A stretch of DNA of 64,000 bases from Saussurea involucrata (Eukaryota; Streptophyta; Magnoliopsida; Asterales; Asteraceae): contig CM066319.1 of the NCBI GenBank assembly GCA_033807775.1, positions 164,342,361-164,406,360 on the forward strand, given 5' to 3'. Under the pieces are notes generated by a model. It ran no database searches. It was given only the letters and a program-made list of their open reading frames with translations, and was not told the DNA's origin. Below are positions 22,061 to 34,185 of the stretch, piece after piece; position 1 is the first letter of the stretch, and every line of letters begins with the position of its first letter. The position numbers and the translations under genes were made by a program.

Positions 22061-23050
22061 TTCCGATGAAATCACATGACCAAGAAATTGTACTTCTTTC
22101 AACCAAAATTCACACTTAGAGAATTTTGCATACAATTTCTCTTTTCGTAACACTTCTAAAACTTCACGAAGATGGTGTTCATGGTCGTTCTCATCCTTCG
22201 AATAGACAAGTATGTCATCAATAAAAACGATAACAAACTTATCTATAAATGGTCGACACACTCTATTCATCAGATCCATGAATATAGCTGGAGGGTTAGT
22301 CAACCCAAATGGCATCACGAGAAATTCATAATGCCCGTATCTTGTTCTAAACACCGTCTTTGGAACGTCTTCCTCTCTTACCCGCACTTGGTGATACCCC
22401 GACCTTAGATCAATTTTAGAAAAACATCCTGCTCCATGGAGTTGATCAAATAAATCATCTATCCTTGGAAGCGGATACTTATTCTTTATCGTCACTTTGT
22501 TCAGCTCCCGATAATCTATGCACATTCTCATAGTGCCATCTTTCTTCTTAACAAACAACACTGGAGCTCCCCAAGGCAAAGAACTCGGTCTAACAAAACC
22601 CTTATCTAATAACTCTTGCAATTGAGACATCATTTCTGTCATCTCAGCTGGCGCTAGGCGGTAAGGTGCACGAGCTATCGGTGCTGCTCCAGGAATAAGA
22701 TCGATGCGGAACTCTACTTGTCTTTCAGCTGGTAGACCTAGAAGATCATCCGGAAATACATCCGGAAACTCACGCACCACGTTGATATCTTGAATATGTT
22801 TCTTTTCTAACTTCGTATCTATAACATAAGCTAAATAAGACCAACACCCCTTCGATAAACATTTACGCGCCTTTGCCACTGAAATCAACGGAACATCTCC
22901 TTTTTGCTTTTCTCCAAATACGAATACGTCATCTATGTCGGTCATCGGAATTCGAATCAGCTTCTTTGCACACATTATTTCCTCTTGGTTATTGCTCAAC
23001 CAGTCCATACCCATAATAATATCAAAACCCCCAATTTCCATTAACAACAA
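22055..23050 (-). pseudogene. pol: Chromovirus protease end and reverse transcriptase
   Basis: It is the direct same-frame continuation of gag-pro after the stop at 23063. It opens with the end of the protease ([10 protein letters not shown]), then a linker, then reverse transcriptase: [40 protein letters not shown], and the catalytic FIDDIL (the YVDD box, about residue 275). The frame breaks at [12 protein letters not shown], where a loss of one base at about 22058-22064 moves the rest of pol into another frame. RT copies the element RNA into cDNA within the particle; here it cannot be made as part of a complete polyprotein. Confidence 0.93.
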
Positions 23051-23062
23051 GTTAATCAGAAA

Positions 23063-24601
23063 TTATGTTCCCTCTATCAAAATTTTACAATCGACCAGAC
23101 TTTCATTAACCAAAGACTGGACTCCATTAGCTATCTCAACTACTAAAGCCTCTCCTAAAGTAGTGACAGGCATAGCTAGCTTACGCTGGAACAACTTGGA
23201 TACAAAAGAATAATTTACGCCACTATCAAATAACACACGTGCAGGAATGGAGTTTATAAGAAATGTACCCGAGACCACATCTTTTGATCCTTTCGCTTCA
23301 TGAGTAGTCATTTGAAATGCACGTCCAGTTGGTTTGGGAATAACCAACTTTCTTCCCTGATCTCCTTCCTTCTTCAACTTCGGACAGTCTCTCCGAAAAT
23401 GACCTGGTTGTTGACATTCAAAACAAACTGATCCTGGTACTGTACAATTTGTTGCTATATGCCCCGCCTTCCCGCACTTGAAACATTGATTTCCAACCAC
23501 CCGACATTGACCAAAATGTTTACTCTTGCATTTAGAACACCAACTTGGTTCCCTACGAGAATCATAACGAATGTTATTTCCAAACAACCTTATTTTTTGG
23601 GAAGATTCTGAACGACCTTCCCACTTTCTCTTTTCCCCCGGTTGCGCTTTCTCCTCTTTGTCTTTAACGTACATTTCTTCTATCACCTTTGCTTCTTCAA
23701 TCGTCTCTCTTAAAGTAGCAGATTTCGAACTGCGGACCCTCGTCATCATATCCGCCGGTAGACCCTTTAGATAATATTTAATCTTGTCTTTCTCGGCTGG
23801 AGCCACATGCCCCACGAGGTTCATCTTTTCCATAAAGGATTCGGTATACTTTCTCACTGTCATGTTACCTTTCTTGAGATTTCTGAACTCTTCTTCGATT
23901 CGGTCCATTTCGGTCTCATTACAATATTCTTCCAGAATCTTTGCTTTGAACTGTTCCCAAGTCACGGCATTCAGAACGGCTTCCGTCACAGAAGATGACA
24001 ACACGTTCCACCACTGCAATGCGTTACCGCGTAACATTTGTGACCCAAATCGAACTTTCGACCTTTCATCACTACATTCACAAGCCCGAAAGGCTTGTTC
24101 AATTTCTCTTATCCAGTTCATACAAGCCACTGGATTGTCATCTCCCTTGAATTCCGGCGGTCTACAGCTCAGGAAGGTTTTGTAGGAGCAATTTCTTTCA
24201 ACTCTTCTTTCTGCCCCCGATCCTGGGTTTCCAGTTGGATTTATCACACTGGTATCAACTACCGTTCGTCTTGGTTCCGTACCTCGATCGCTGAACATTT
24301 TCTTAAACATCTCAGCCTGTCTTCCCATAGTGGTATTCATCATTTCCGCTTGCCTCTCCATTGATGCATTCATCAGTCTGGTCACGTTATCCATTATGCG
24401 GCCTTCCATGCTTGAGTCCGATGGCGTTTGATCGGCAGTACTAGCACCCCCTCGATGTACTCGACTTCGCATTCCTCCTAAGGAAAGAAAATATGGAGGC
24501 GTCTCTTGAATTCCGCTTACTCCAGTTTGCCTTTCTCCCGCATCGTCTAACCAATTCCTATTCATAGAAGAATTTGGAGACCTTGGAGGTGTATTCACCA
24601 T
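23063..24601 (-). CDS. gag: Chromovirus gag and start of protease
   Basis: I take the start at 24601 (MVNTPPRSPNSS), although the frame is open to an ATG at 24649. Gag forms the virus-like particle. From the start: a Ser/Pro/Met-rich head, the retrotransposon capsid domain at about 140-300 (PPEFKG, then W-x8-AFRAC, ALQWW and LKKGNMTVRKYTESF), and two CCHC zinc knuckles at about 375-410 (CFKCGKAGHIATNC and CFECQQPGHFRRDC) that bind the RNA. The aspartic protease follows (LFDSG, where the family usually has DSGAT or DSGAS and here DSGVN). The frame ends with a TAA at 23063-23065; the next ORF is in the same frame, so this one codon splits the polyprotein. Confidence 0.93.
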   Translation of the reverse strand: MVNTPPRSPNSSMNRNWLDDAGERQTGVSGIQETPPYFLSLGGMRSRVHRGGASTADQTPSDSSMEGRIMDNVTRLMNASMERQAEMMNTTMGRQAEMFKKMFSDRGTEPRRTVVDTSVINPTGNPGSGAERRVERNCSYKTFLSCRPPEFKGDDNPVACMNWIREIEQAFRACECSDERSKVRFGSQMLRGNALQWWNVLSSSVTEAVLNAVTWEQFKAKILEEYCNETEMDRIEEEFRNLKKGNMTVRKYTESFMEKMNLVGHVAPAEKDKIKYYLKGLPADMMTRVRSSKSATLRETIEEAKVIEEMYVKDKEEKAQPGEKRKWEGRSESSQKIRLFGNNIRYDSRREPSWCSKCKSKHFGQCRVVGNQCFKCGKAGHIATNCTVPGSVCFECQQPGHFRRDCPKLKKEGDQGRKLVIPKPTGRAFQMTTHEAKGSKDVVSGTFLINSIPARVLFDSGVNYSFVSKLFQRKLAMPVTTLGEALVVEIANGVQSLVNESLVDCKILIEGT

Positions 24602-24936
24602 TGATCTAAATGAGCACAACAGAATACTCATCAGTAATGGTTTATACAACTAGACATACAATACGTACTTTACCGCTAATCAGTCACTGTAACAATTTAG
24701 AAACAAGTATGCTTGTGTAATAATATATTCATAATAACAGTAACTAATTGAAATTGCGAACATATCATACATGAGAATTCTCATTACCATTGTTACAGTA
24801 CTAACCTCGCGTATTTCTGTCGACTCAAAGACTACCCAATCTTAGTACTTCTACCCATAACTCACGAATCATAACTTAATTCATCACATCTTAAGTCTAG
24901 GTATCTCAAATTCATACCTAGTTCGCTTAAACTACA

Positions 24937-24948
24937 GCTCTGATACCA
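24937..24948 (-). other. Primer-binding site of the chromovirus
   Basis: TGGTATCAGAGC on the minus strand, three bases after the 5' LTR, is complementary to the 3' end of initiator tRNA-Met. Confidence 0.95.
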
Positions 24949-25265
24949 TATTGTAACACCCTAAAAACAGGGCCAATTTAAAACTTAAAAATTGCCACAA
25001 GTTATGATCATAAAACTTCAAACTTCTATAACCTGAGGATAAAATGTAAAGGTTTTATATACAACATATCTTAATTCAAATAACCTATTAATCTAATCAT
25101 ACATCATAATTAGATTAATTAAGTTATCTAATCCTTTGTCCCAAAAGCATCCAAAATAGCTAGATCCTCCATTATCTCTAAGTTGAGTTTTTCCAAAAAT
25201 CCTCATCACACCTTCCCTCTTATTTCCCGGAGTTTGTACCTGGTAAGAAAATTCAACTTTAAAAC

Positions 25266-25286
25266 ATTAGGCTTTCGCCTAGTGAG
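25266..25286 (-). other. LTR stem-loop box (chromovirus 5' LTR)
   Basis: Identical to the copy at 17982. It is followed on the minus strand by TTTTCTTACCAG|GTA, which resembles a 3' splice site. Confidence 0.65.
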
Positions 25287-26284
25287 AATATTCAAATCAA
25301 ATTAAAGTTAAACAATTAAAATCTCAACAGATACAACAAACCTGTTCTCGCCCATCTTACCGTACAATAACTCCTTTCAATACTAGGAATCTACCCCACT
25401 CCCATACTTATGACTAATTCGTCCAGCCATAACCACACTACCAAGAGTCTACTATAAATCATCCCAGATTCAAAGTCAAAACTCTTATCTAAGAAATTAC
25501 AAGTCAAAACCTGCCTATTTCTTATTACTCTTTTCATAATTGGGAAATCTCTGATCTTCCCTGTAACAATGGAAATCTCCGATCTTCCATTTTAAATAGG
25601 AATTACAAATCAAACTCTGCCTATTCCACATTTCATATTTTCCTCACCTCAGAATCAATGGTCCCAATGGGATTATTATATCGCGATAAACAACCGGGAC
25701 CCCCGATGATTCAAGGCACACTCAATTACTAAAAATTACATCCCTTTGGTCAATGGCAAGTATTCGGTTCCCATTAGACCGTACCCAAGTGCCCCCGATG
25801 ACCGGATGCCTATTTTTAGTAATTACAACATAATACATAAGTATTATAACTCTTATCAGTGTATATGCATAACACACAATGTAATTCATTCTATATATGT
25901 ATTTATTAAGAATCTTAATAATTCTAGTACCTCGACTTCTTGGCTATCCCCTCTTTGCAATTTAGCACGGGGACCAACATAGCATAACTTTTAAATCATC
26001 TAACTGGACTCTTTACTGATTAAGACGAGTCCTTTATTTATCATGTTTAGACATACATATTACATATCTATTTCAATATTAATTGCTGAACTTTAAAGAG
26101 AGTTAAATAAACTCACCTGGTATGAAGTCACTCTTCTTTTTAATTCTTTTAAAAACGTAAGGACTTCTGTCTTCACCACCACAGTTTACTGTAATACCCA
26201 ATACACAAATATACTGATATTATTTTACAGAACAGGACTTTCTAAGAACTAAGAATCCTTAATCTCTAAAATCTACGTCTCAAG

Positions 26285-26549
26285 TCGCAACCAACTAATA
26301 TTCAAAACCCTTGTCGCAATACACTGTGCCAAGTCGCAACCAACTACTGCGACTTCAACACCAAATCGCAACCCACTATTGCGATTCCAAACCCAAGTCG
26401 CAACCTTCTATTGCGATTTCGACACCAAGTCGCAATCAACTGTTGCGACTCCAATGCCAAGTCGCAACCCTCTATTGCGATTCCAAACCCAAATCGCAAC
26501 CGTCTATTGCGACTTGCTTGAATGTCGCAATGGCGACTTGTTTGAATGT
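26285..26549. repeat. 32-bp GTCGCAA/TTGCGAC minisatellite (5' LTR)
   Basis: This is the partner array of 19005-19265 with two or three substitutions. It lies in the U3 part of the 5' LTR, upstream of the presumed promoter. Confidence 0.9.
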
Positions 26550-27202
26550 CTCAATCCTCTGCAATTTATCTAAAACCCAGATTTTATACTTTTAAGTTAT
26601 GTTTGGTTCTGTAAATATGCAGATAAGTTTACTACCATAAACAACAACTATACATAAACCTAAAATTCTCATATCATACAAAAATCCCAAAACCAACTTC
26701 CACAACTTATATTAAAACTTAATACATATAAGTATGGATTTGTATAGAATAGATTACCTTTTGATTCTTCAAGCTAAACACAATCCAGAAGATTTTTCAA
26801 CTAAAACCGTTTTTTCTTTCCTTCTTTTTCGTTTCTATCTCTCCCTCTCTAATTCTCTTTCGTACTCCAGTATACACACACAAAACAAATATGAAAGAAA
26901 ATATCTTCCAATTCATCCAAAAAGGTGAAATGAGGCGGTGGTTAAGTTTAAGTGTCACCAAATTTGACTAAATCAAACCCCATACTTTCATCACATAATC
27001 AACTTTAACCCCTCATCTTAACAATTAAAATTAAAGTTTACCCCTTAACTTATAATTCCATAAAAACGATTTAACGTAACTTATTCGGGGTTAAACTCTA
27101 AAAATTAATTTGTCAAATAAATAATCATAACTTATCGATTAATTATACTCAATTAATTAATAAAACCCATCATCATTATTTATTAAAATTCGAGATGTTA
27201 CA

Positions 27203-27552
27203 ATATAGACCGGGTCTCGACGACAGCAGGGCGGCAGCAGCAGGGCGGTGAAAGGGCGGCAGCAGGCGGCGGCAGGGCGGCAGCAGCGGCGCTGTTGTGG
27301 CGGGTGCCGGCGACTGTGATGGTGACGACGAAGATACCGCTGGAGACTTGAGGTTGCGATGGATGGATGTCTACGGTGAGATGGCGACTGTGAGATAGAG
27401 GAGAACTACGGTGAGATGGCGATTGTGAGATAGAGTAGAACACCCGTCGGAGGAGGTGGAGAACCGCCGGATCCCGGCTGCTGCCGGCGGCGGCGGCGGC
27501 TGGAAACCCTAAAAATCAAAGCCTCTCTCGAGAGAGAGAAACCCTTCAGCAC
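27203..27552 (-). other. GC-rich 5' piece of the LINE-like element
   Basis: It contains GGC/GCC runs (about 27230-27300 and 27480-27500), a duplicated TACGGTGAGATGGCGA block (about 27372 and 27408), and a CTCTCTCGAGAGAGAG palindrome near the outer end. The short minus ORF here is Ala/Pro/Ser-rich and not convincing. Confidence 0.45.
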
Positions 27553-27562
27553 AAACATGCCG

Positions 27563-30500
27563 TTTGTTATATTGATCAATAGAATTATTTTGTTATATTT
27601 TTATTGTTGATACCAAAAGTATTAAAAGAAAACAAGAATTAAAACCAAATCAAGATGATTATTTAACTTCCATTAAAATAATAAAAAAGAATTGATACTC
27701 ACCTAGAAAAAAGGAATTACATTTAAAAAAAGGTCTTTGTTTAAATTCTTATTTGATTTAATTGTAATTATAAATTAAAGCATTATATAGTTTTGTTTTG
27801 AATTCTTTTAGCTATATAAGGAAGTTTAAAAAAAAACTAATTTATATTTTGGTGGATTATAGAGAATATACGAAAAAAATATCAATTAACATTTGTATTT
27901 CACATGACTTTTTTTAATTGATTTTTTTATTTTTCTTAATTTCAATTATTGGTATGAATGTGAATTAATTGTTATTGATATTGGGACATTGTTATTGATA
28001 TTGAAACATTGTTATATGGCAGTTATCTTATTTTAAATTAGATCAATTTAATTTGTGAAAGTTACAAAAAAAAATGTATTTGTATGCTTATTATTAATTA
28101 TTATGGTATCATTATATACTTTAAACTTCAATATTGTTGTGATTAATATGTGTGTATAATTATTTGTATATTTTAGTTATCACACTGATTATTACATATT
28201 ATGATTATTTACATGTGTTGTAAACGATATGCATATATTACAGTTGAAGTAATATAGAGATTTTTTGTGATATTAACTATATATAGCTAACATATGTGAA
28301 CTACTCATTTAATTGTACTATTATGCTTTCTTATGCATAAAATATTGTTGTGTTGTACTCTAATGACCATTTTTAATTTGTATGTATTCATTAATTGATT
28401 TATGTATCCTAATTCACTATTAGTATGTTAATATGTTATTGAGGCATAATTGTCCTGAAATATTTAATTAACTCATTCCAACGTTTCATAAGATGGTTAT
28501 ATGAATATTGAATTACTTTGTGCAAATGTTTATTAGTTTAGCTATGGATTTAGTTTTAAAGTTGATATCTCCAAATAATATTCAAATCATTACCTTAAAT
28601 TGTGACCTTATAAATAATTTTTGGAAGTTACACTTCCATCCCATATATTTTGATCTTTTACCAAAAGTTTCAAAAATATATTATTAAGATGTTAAAAGTT
28701 TGACTTTCACTTCATGTCAAAACTAAGGTTTATTTGTCTAAATGACAAAATGTCTTAAAATATTATTTAGGTATTAAAACATTGAAATTGGCTTCATTTG
28801 CCAAACTCATATTCATTTTGGCCTCATGCCAAAAGTTCTATAATTAACAATGTTATCTTCAATTAAATAAATAGCAATATATTGATTGGATTTTGTCAAA
28901 CGGGTGTAAATAGCCCTAAGGTTTGTAGGGACTTAAGTAATCCGTGTGATTCCCCTACTACCTGAAAATCCAATAGATTGAGTGATTTCTTTTCGCAAAT
29001 TGAAATATTGATGAAATATTATCAACAAAAATATGCTAACATGCAAAAATCTAATTGTTATGATAATGAAATTTCGTGCATAACATAATAAGTATAAACC
29101 ATAATTCACTATTTTAGAAAATAATATGTTCTTTTTCTACGACATCTTTGAATCAAAAGTACTTGATTACCATAAGATAGGTTCGAAAAAACATAAGAAA
29201 ATACGCAAAAGTTATCGAACCATTTTGACCCTAAAGAAAAAAAAAATACTAGATGTTAAGATACAATTAAATACTTTAAAATTTTTGAGACGATACATCA
29301 GTCACAACCTTCAGAGATAATAACTAGAAACCCCCAAGAACCGTGGGTAGTCCCAAAAAGAAAATTTGGGAATATTCAGTACCATATATTTCTCAAACTA
29401 ATCATACAGTGGAAATAAACCTACTTACTTGATTACAAGAAGGTAACTGATTTTGACAAAGAAATGTCATGTCTCAAAAATGCATCTCATTCTTTGTGGC
29501 AAGGAACACACAAAGGATTATGCGAATCATAACATCTTTCCTATATCACCAATCATACTAATGAAACAGTATAAGCTGCAATATAACCTTTAACAAACTC
29601 ATTAACTTAATGCAAGTGGCTAAGAGATGTAACAAGGTTTTTTTTAACAACACTAGACATACATGGATAAAGTAAATTCTTGAAGTCAACAAGGCAAGCG
29701 TTGGATATGGAAATAACTCTAAAGGACGTGAGTTAAACATATTGATCCACACATATATGACAATTATGTATCATGTGGACAAGGTTGTGAAAAGGGTCAA
29801 ATTCATGGCAGGAGTCGGGAACGAACTTCTAATAGAAAATGGAACAAGTTATAAATGAACTATGTCATATCTAAGATTGATTGAATATAAGTTTATTTGA
29901 ATGAATTTTAACTATCATATTAATTGCATTTGCATATAAACACCCGGTCTTATAACCATTATAGATGTGAAGAAACACATCAAAAACAAAACTCTCAACG
30001 TTCTTCGTTCCATGTAAGAATGTATCGAGGAGAACTTGATTGTTTTTTGTGGAATCTCATACAATCCTAAGAAATAGATTATTTTTATTGAATTAACTAT
30101 TTTAGTTTCTCCAAACACTTAGACGATGGACTGTCACTTGTTGTTTAATGACACAAGATCAATCACTAAAACACTATATTAATAGGAACCTTGTTAAGAT
30201 ATTTGTATCAATGAGAAATCATATTATAAGAATGGAAATGGGTATATGTACATCAACTCTAATGATATGAAAGAAACATACATTAGAGAAATTAATGTAT
30301 CAAATTAATGGATTATCTATGTCATTAAAACATATTTTGTCACCAATAAAGAACTTTGGGACAATGACACATATATGTTTCGGCATGACCACGTGGGACA
30401 CCATGGTCGTGACATAGTGATCTATGTATTGGAAATACACATAGACACATTCTCTTTCGAGTGAAAGACAAAACGAGGGAATTAACCAAATTGCAACTGT

Positions 30501-30639
30501 TGACTTCTACTGCACAAGAAGCAACATCACCATCATAATATGCCCTCTCCAATACCTCGAACTTTTGTATACCCTGATTCTTAGCCAAGACATGAATGAG
30601 ATCGTCCTAAAGCTAAGGACACAATATAAAAAGATTTCA
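27563..30639 (+). other. Decayed gag/protease region of the short-LTR copia element
   Basis: AT-rich, with no open frame longer than about 80 residues. By position it should hold the end of gag and the protease, but I recognise no zinc knuckle or DSG motif. Nothing else is visible. Confidence 0.4.
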
Positions 30640-33545
30640 TTCTTACAACGAATACAAAGTGATATTTATGGACATAAACATGCAGAATGCGGACCATTAA
30701 AGTACTTTATGGTTCTGGTTTTGACACGATGAACACGTGTAATATTATTGTCCACATGAAATGTTGCACTCCTAGCACTAGTTATACATTTAAGGACTAA
30801 CCACCCTGATTTTCTCATCAAGTCTGCATGACTTATAATGCTGGAGAATTTACATCATTAGGATTCGATGATTATTGCATATGTATAGAGATTAATGTAG
30901 AGTTTCCTATACCCCTTGTGTATATATAAAATGGTCTCGTAGAATGATAAAAGTTGTCATCAAAAGAATATAGATGGTAGTTAGGGCATTGGTTATGAGC
31001 ACCAATTTATCCAGATCTACATGGGGTTATGAAATATTAATGCAACTTTACTTATTCGTGTTTAGACCCACAACCAGCCAACCAATCTTATGCGTACCAG
31101 TTGGTAACTGGATATAAGCCTGATGTTTTACATTTACGTATGTTTGGTTGTGTTGTATATGTGCCAATTACGCCCCCACAACGTACCAAAATGGGTCTTA
31201 AAGACGATTCAATAAAATGTTGGATATGAATCCCCAACAATTATCTGCTAACTAGAACCCTTGACGAGTGATCCCTTTACCGCTAGATTTGCGGGTTGTC
31301 ACTTTGATGAGACAACCTTCCTGTCGTTAGGGGGAGATAGGAAAAAGGATTTTCCATGGGAACGACAGGAAGTGTCGTTGAATATTTGAACTGTGTCTCA
31401 TTTTGATCCCCAAAAACTTCACAACGTAAAGTTGAAGTCAAACGAATCAGACTCGATACCTGATACGTTTAATATTATATAGAGTGACAAGTTCACATAT
31501 ACGAGCCGCAAATATACTCGCAAGGTCAAAAGTCCCCAGACAAGGGCACAACGTCGCTGGAAGTACGTTTCAATCACACATGGTGGAGGTGTGGTTGAGG
31601 TCGTAGCTCCCAAAAGGAAATGGGGGAAGCTATTTGGTTCGATAGATACTCATCTAAAGGAAGAGAAGAGTAAGGCACAACTATATATCATCAATACATG
31701 AGATCATCTCTGATTAAATCTATGTCTATGAATCATTACTGGAGGACGCTCCGAAGTTAATATTGATTCCAGAGATCAAAGAAATCTCAAATGAATATGA
31801 GTCGATGGATAGATCATACATACTCAATGATGATATATTTGCATATACCGTTGCTTATGAGATAACAGAGCACGATGTCATCGAACCATGCTCAGTTGAA
31901 GAATGTCAACAAAGAGCAAATTGGCCTAAATGAAAAGAAGCAATCTAGAATAATTATTTGACAAATGAACAGGTATTTGGCTCGGTAGTGCTAACCGAGC
32001 AAGTGTAAAGCCTATAGGACATAGATGAATCATTTGTCAGGGAAGCGTAATGAGAATAATTAAGTCATAATATATAAGGCTCTCCTTTGGCGCAAGGTTT
32101 CTCACAACGCATTGGATTGACCACAATAAGACTTGCTCTCTCGTGATGGACAACGTTCTGCTAATTAAATTAGCCAAGTAGTTTCCGAAGCACTGGAAAT
32201 TGCAGCTCAACGATGTAGTTACTACATATCTCTATGGGGATCTAAATTCAGAGATAAAAGTACTTGATGACATTATACCAATATCAAGTAACTTTAAACT
32301 ATGAAATACGTTTACAATAAATATGAAACACTCACTTTATAGATTAAAGCAATCTATGCGGATGTGGTATACCCGCCTGTGAATACTTGATTGGAAAACG
32401 ATATATAAGAATGATGAACGGTGCCCTTGCGTATGTGTTTAAGAAAAAAGTTCCAGATTTTTATAGTAGCTCTATATGTCGATGTTATGAACATAATAGA
32501 CACTCTTGATGAAATAAGAGAAAACACAAGCTATTTGAAATCTGATTTTGAGATGAAAGATCTTGGGAAAACTTGGTATTGTCTAGATACTTGAGCTAGG
32601 ACACCGAGTTTGTGGAATATTAATCCACCGATCCGCAAATGTTCAGAAAATGATCAGGCAATTAAATATGGACAAAACGCATCCGACTAGCACTCCCATG
32701 ATCAGTCAAAGTGTTGGATATAAGGAAATATCCATTTCGTCTAAAGGATGATGACGAAGAGATGTTGGGAGCTGGAATTCCATACCTAAGTACAATAGGC
32801 GCATTATTGTACTCAACATAATACACTTGACCGTATATTGTACTTCTAACTGAACTTGTCAGCTAGATTTAGCTCAGCGCCAACGCAACGTCATTGGAAT
32901 GATTTCAAATTAATCTTTTGGCACCATTGACGTGGGCCAATACTTTCCCTATGGAGAAAATTGAATTGATAATGGAACTTCAATACCTACTTAGATTGTG
33001 AGTGGCAAAAGTACTGGCTCTTATAGAAAAACACCAAACAATGTCTTGGTATATAACTGTTGATATTAGGTTTATGTTCAATATAAAGGTTGTTCCCAAA
33101 TTGGCTAAGGAATTATCATATGGAACATACCGATTGCTTGGAAGTAAACTAAGCAACCCCTTAAGAGCTACATTATTAAATTATCAAGAATATTACTCTA
33201 CATTATTCAAGAGTGTATATGGTTAAGTATCATCATTATACATATTAGAGGAGCTAGTGGTTTGAGTTCAACCACTATCCTACCTGCATATATGGAAATA
33301 ATGCATCATGTATCAAATAAATGAAAGTAAGATACATCAAGCGTTATAACATAAATCATATTTCGCTTAAGTTTCTATAAAACCAACAACAATAAACTCT
33401 CCTCAAGATTCAAGTGAATCAAGTAAGGTATGAGGAAAATGTGGAAGATTTGCTTTCCAAATGGTTGCCTAAGGTTACATTTGAGAAACATGTGGAAAGC
33501 ATTAAGATGTGGATATTTTCTAAGCTCTCTTGATTGATGTACGAA
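30640..33545 (+). pseudogene. Degenerate copia pol (integrase, RT, RNase H)
   Basis: Scattered frames follow the copia order. Integrase core: CGPLKYFMVL-like text at about 30690, NAGEFTSLGFDDYC at about 30845. Integrase C-terminal part: TPPQRTKMG at about 31170, RFAGCHFDET at about 31290, then SHFDP. Reverse transcriptase: SVEECQQRANWPK at about 31890 and traces to 32560. RNase H: PYLSTIGALLYST at about 32780 and EDLLSKWLPKVTFEKHVE at about 33440, which corresponds to the usual ADLFTKSLP end. Stops and frameshifts occur in every segment, so no protein can be made. The short LTRs and this pol type suggest an Ale- or Bianca-like lineage, but I cannot decide. Confidence 0.8.
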
Positions 33546-33850
33546 TCAGGGGGAGTAATAGACAAAAGGAGGTGTCTACTAAACATGTACTATTAGTGGG
33601 TTGTGCTCTTTCCTTCACCCAAGGTTTTATTTTTCCCATTGGGTTTTGTTCCTTGGTGCAAGGTTTTAGCGAGACAACATTTTATACATCATATTGATTT
33701 ATATACCTCTTGATTGATGTACGAATCAAGAAATGTGGTAAACTAAAGGAATTGTTTATTGGTGTCTTGTACTCTTTCCTTCGTCTAAAGTTTTTATTTT
33801 TCCCACTGGGTTTTATTTCTTTGGCGTAAGGTTTTAATGAGGCAAGAATT
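33529..33850 (+). repeat. Imperfect tandem duplication before the 3' LTR
   Basis: CTCTTGATTGATGTACGAATC at about 33528 and again at about 33707 each starts a block of about 150-180 bp that goes on with TTTTTCCCAYTGGGTTTT and AAGGTTTTA. The first block carries an extra GGGGGAG, like a second polypurine tract. Confidence 0.7.
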
Positions 33851-33887
33851 ATGAACCATCACTCCTTTGATTCGGCACAAGGGGGAG

Positions 33888-34079
33888 TGTTGAAAGATTA
33901 TGTGCCATCATCAAAAGGAATTGATTGAGATAATATTTCCCTAGTATTAGAATTTACCATAATGAATGTTTCCTTTTCTTTGTAAACCCCTCCCTATTTA
34001 AAGGGCTTATGATTAATGAGAAAGATAGATTCATTCTCTCTATTTACTGTTGTTCTGTCATGTTGATTTTCCTATAACA
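33888..34079 (+). repeat. 3' LTR of the short-LTR copia element
   Basis: 192 bp, aligned without gaps to the 5' LTR with five substitutions. It is preceded directly by AAGGGGGAG (33879-33887). Confidence 0.95.
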
Positions 34080-34185
34080 TTTATTTATTTTTCTTTTATT
34101 TTTCTAACTTAAATAACCCATACAATTAAATAATAACTTAAATTAAAATTAAAATTAACATTTTTAAGCATTTAATTAAGAGTGA

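Larger units (their letters stand above)
17668..27202 (-). mobile_element. Tekay-like Ty3-gypsy chromovirus, 9.5 kb
   Basis: LTRs of 2252 and 2251 bp (TGTAACACCC ... ATGTTACA on the + strand) differ at about 1% of sites. In minus orientation the order is 5' LTR (24952-27202), tRNA-iMet primer site, gag, protease, RT, RNase H, integrase, chromodomain, polypurine tract, 3' LTR (17668-19919). pol carries one stop codon and one frameshift. The five bases outside the ends (TCTAT and ATATA) do not match, so no target duplication is present. Confidence 0.95.
24952..27202 (-). repeat. 5' LTR of the chromovirus
   Basis: It is a near-identical partner of 17668-19919. It carries the GTCGCAA array (about 26285-26525) near its 5' end and the stem-loop box (25266-25286) about 315 bp from its 3' end. 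Confidence 0.95.
16970..27552 (-). mobile_element. LINE-like element split by the Gypsy insertion
   Basis: The left border is a poly-T run (16970-16979), that is a 3' poly-A on the minus strand. A ten-base duplication with one mismatch flanks it: AAACATGCAG (16960-16969) and AAACATGCCG (27553-27562). The outer 5' piece (27203-27552) is GC-rich with CTCTCGAGAGAG and a (GCC)n tract, like LINE 5' leaders. Only about 1.05 kb of this element remains around the Gypsy copy, so most of ORF1 and ORF2 is missing. Confidence 0.6.
16484..34079 (+). mobile_element. Short-LTR Ty1-copia element with nested insertions
   Basis: Two 192-bp LTRs (TGTTGAAG/TGTTGAAA ... CTATAACA) differ at five sites, about 2.6%. 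A perfect 5-bp target duplication TTTAT flanks them (16479-16483 and 34080-34084). A GGGGGAG polypurine tract precedes the right LTR, giving + orientation. The element's own sequence is 16484-16969 plus 27553-34079, about 7 kb; the rest is the nested LINE-like and Gypsy elements. pol survives only as a mutated relic. Confidence 0.95.

Noticed and set aside
23571..24364. Plus-strand ORFs opposite gag
   Set aside because: Antisense shadows of the chromovirus gag, which has clear domains.
27198..27443. 81-residue Ala/Pro-rich ORF
   Set aside because: It spans the LTR border and a GCC-rich leader; no coding evidence.
33002..33226. 74-residue ORF as a separate gene
   Set aside because: It lies between recognisable pieces of the copia RNase H and is a by-product of the decayed pol.
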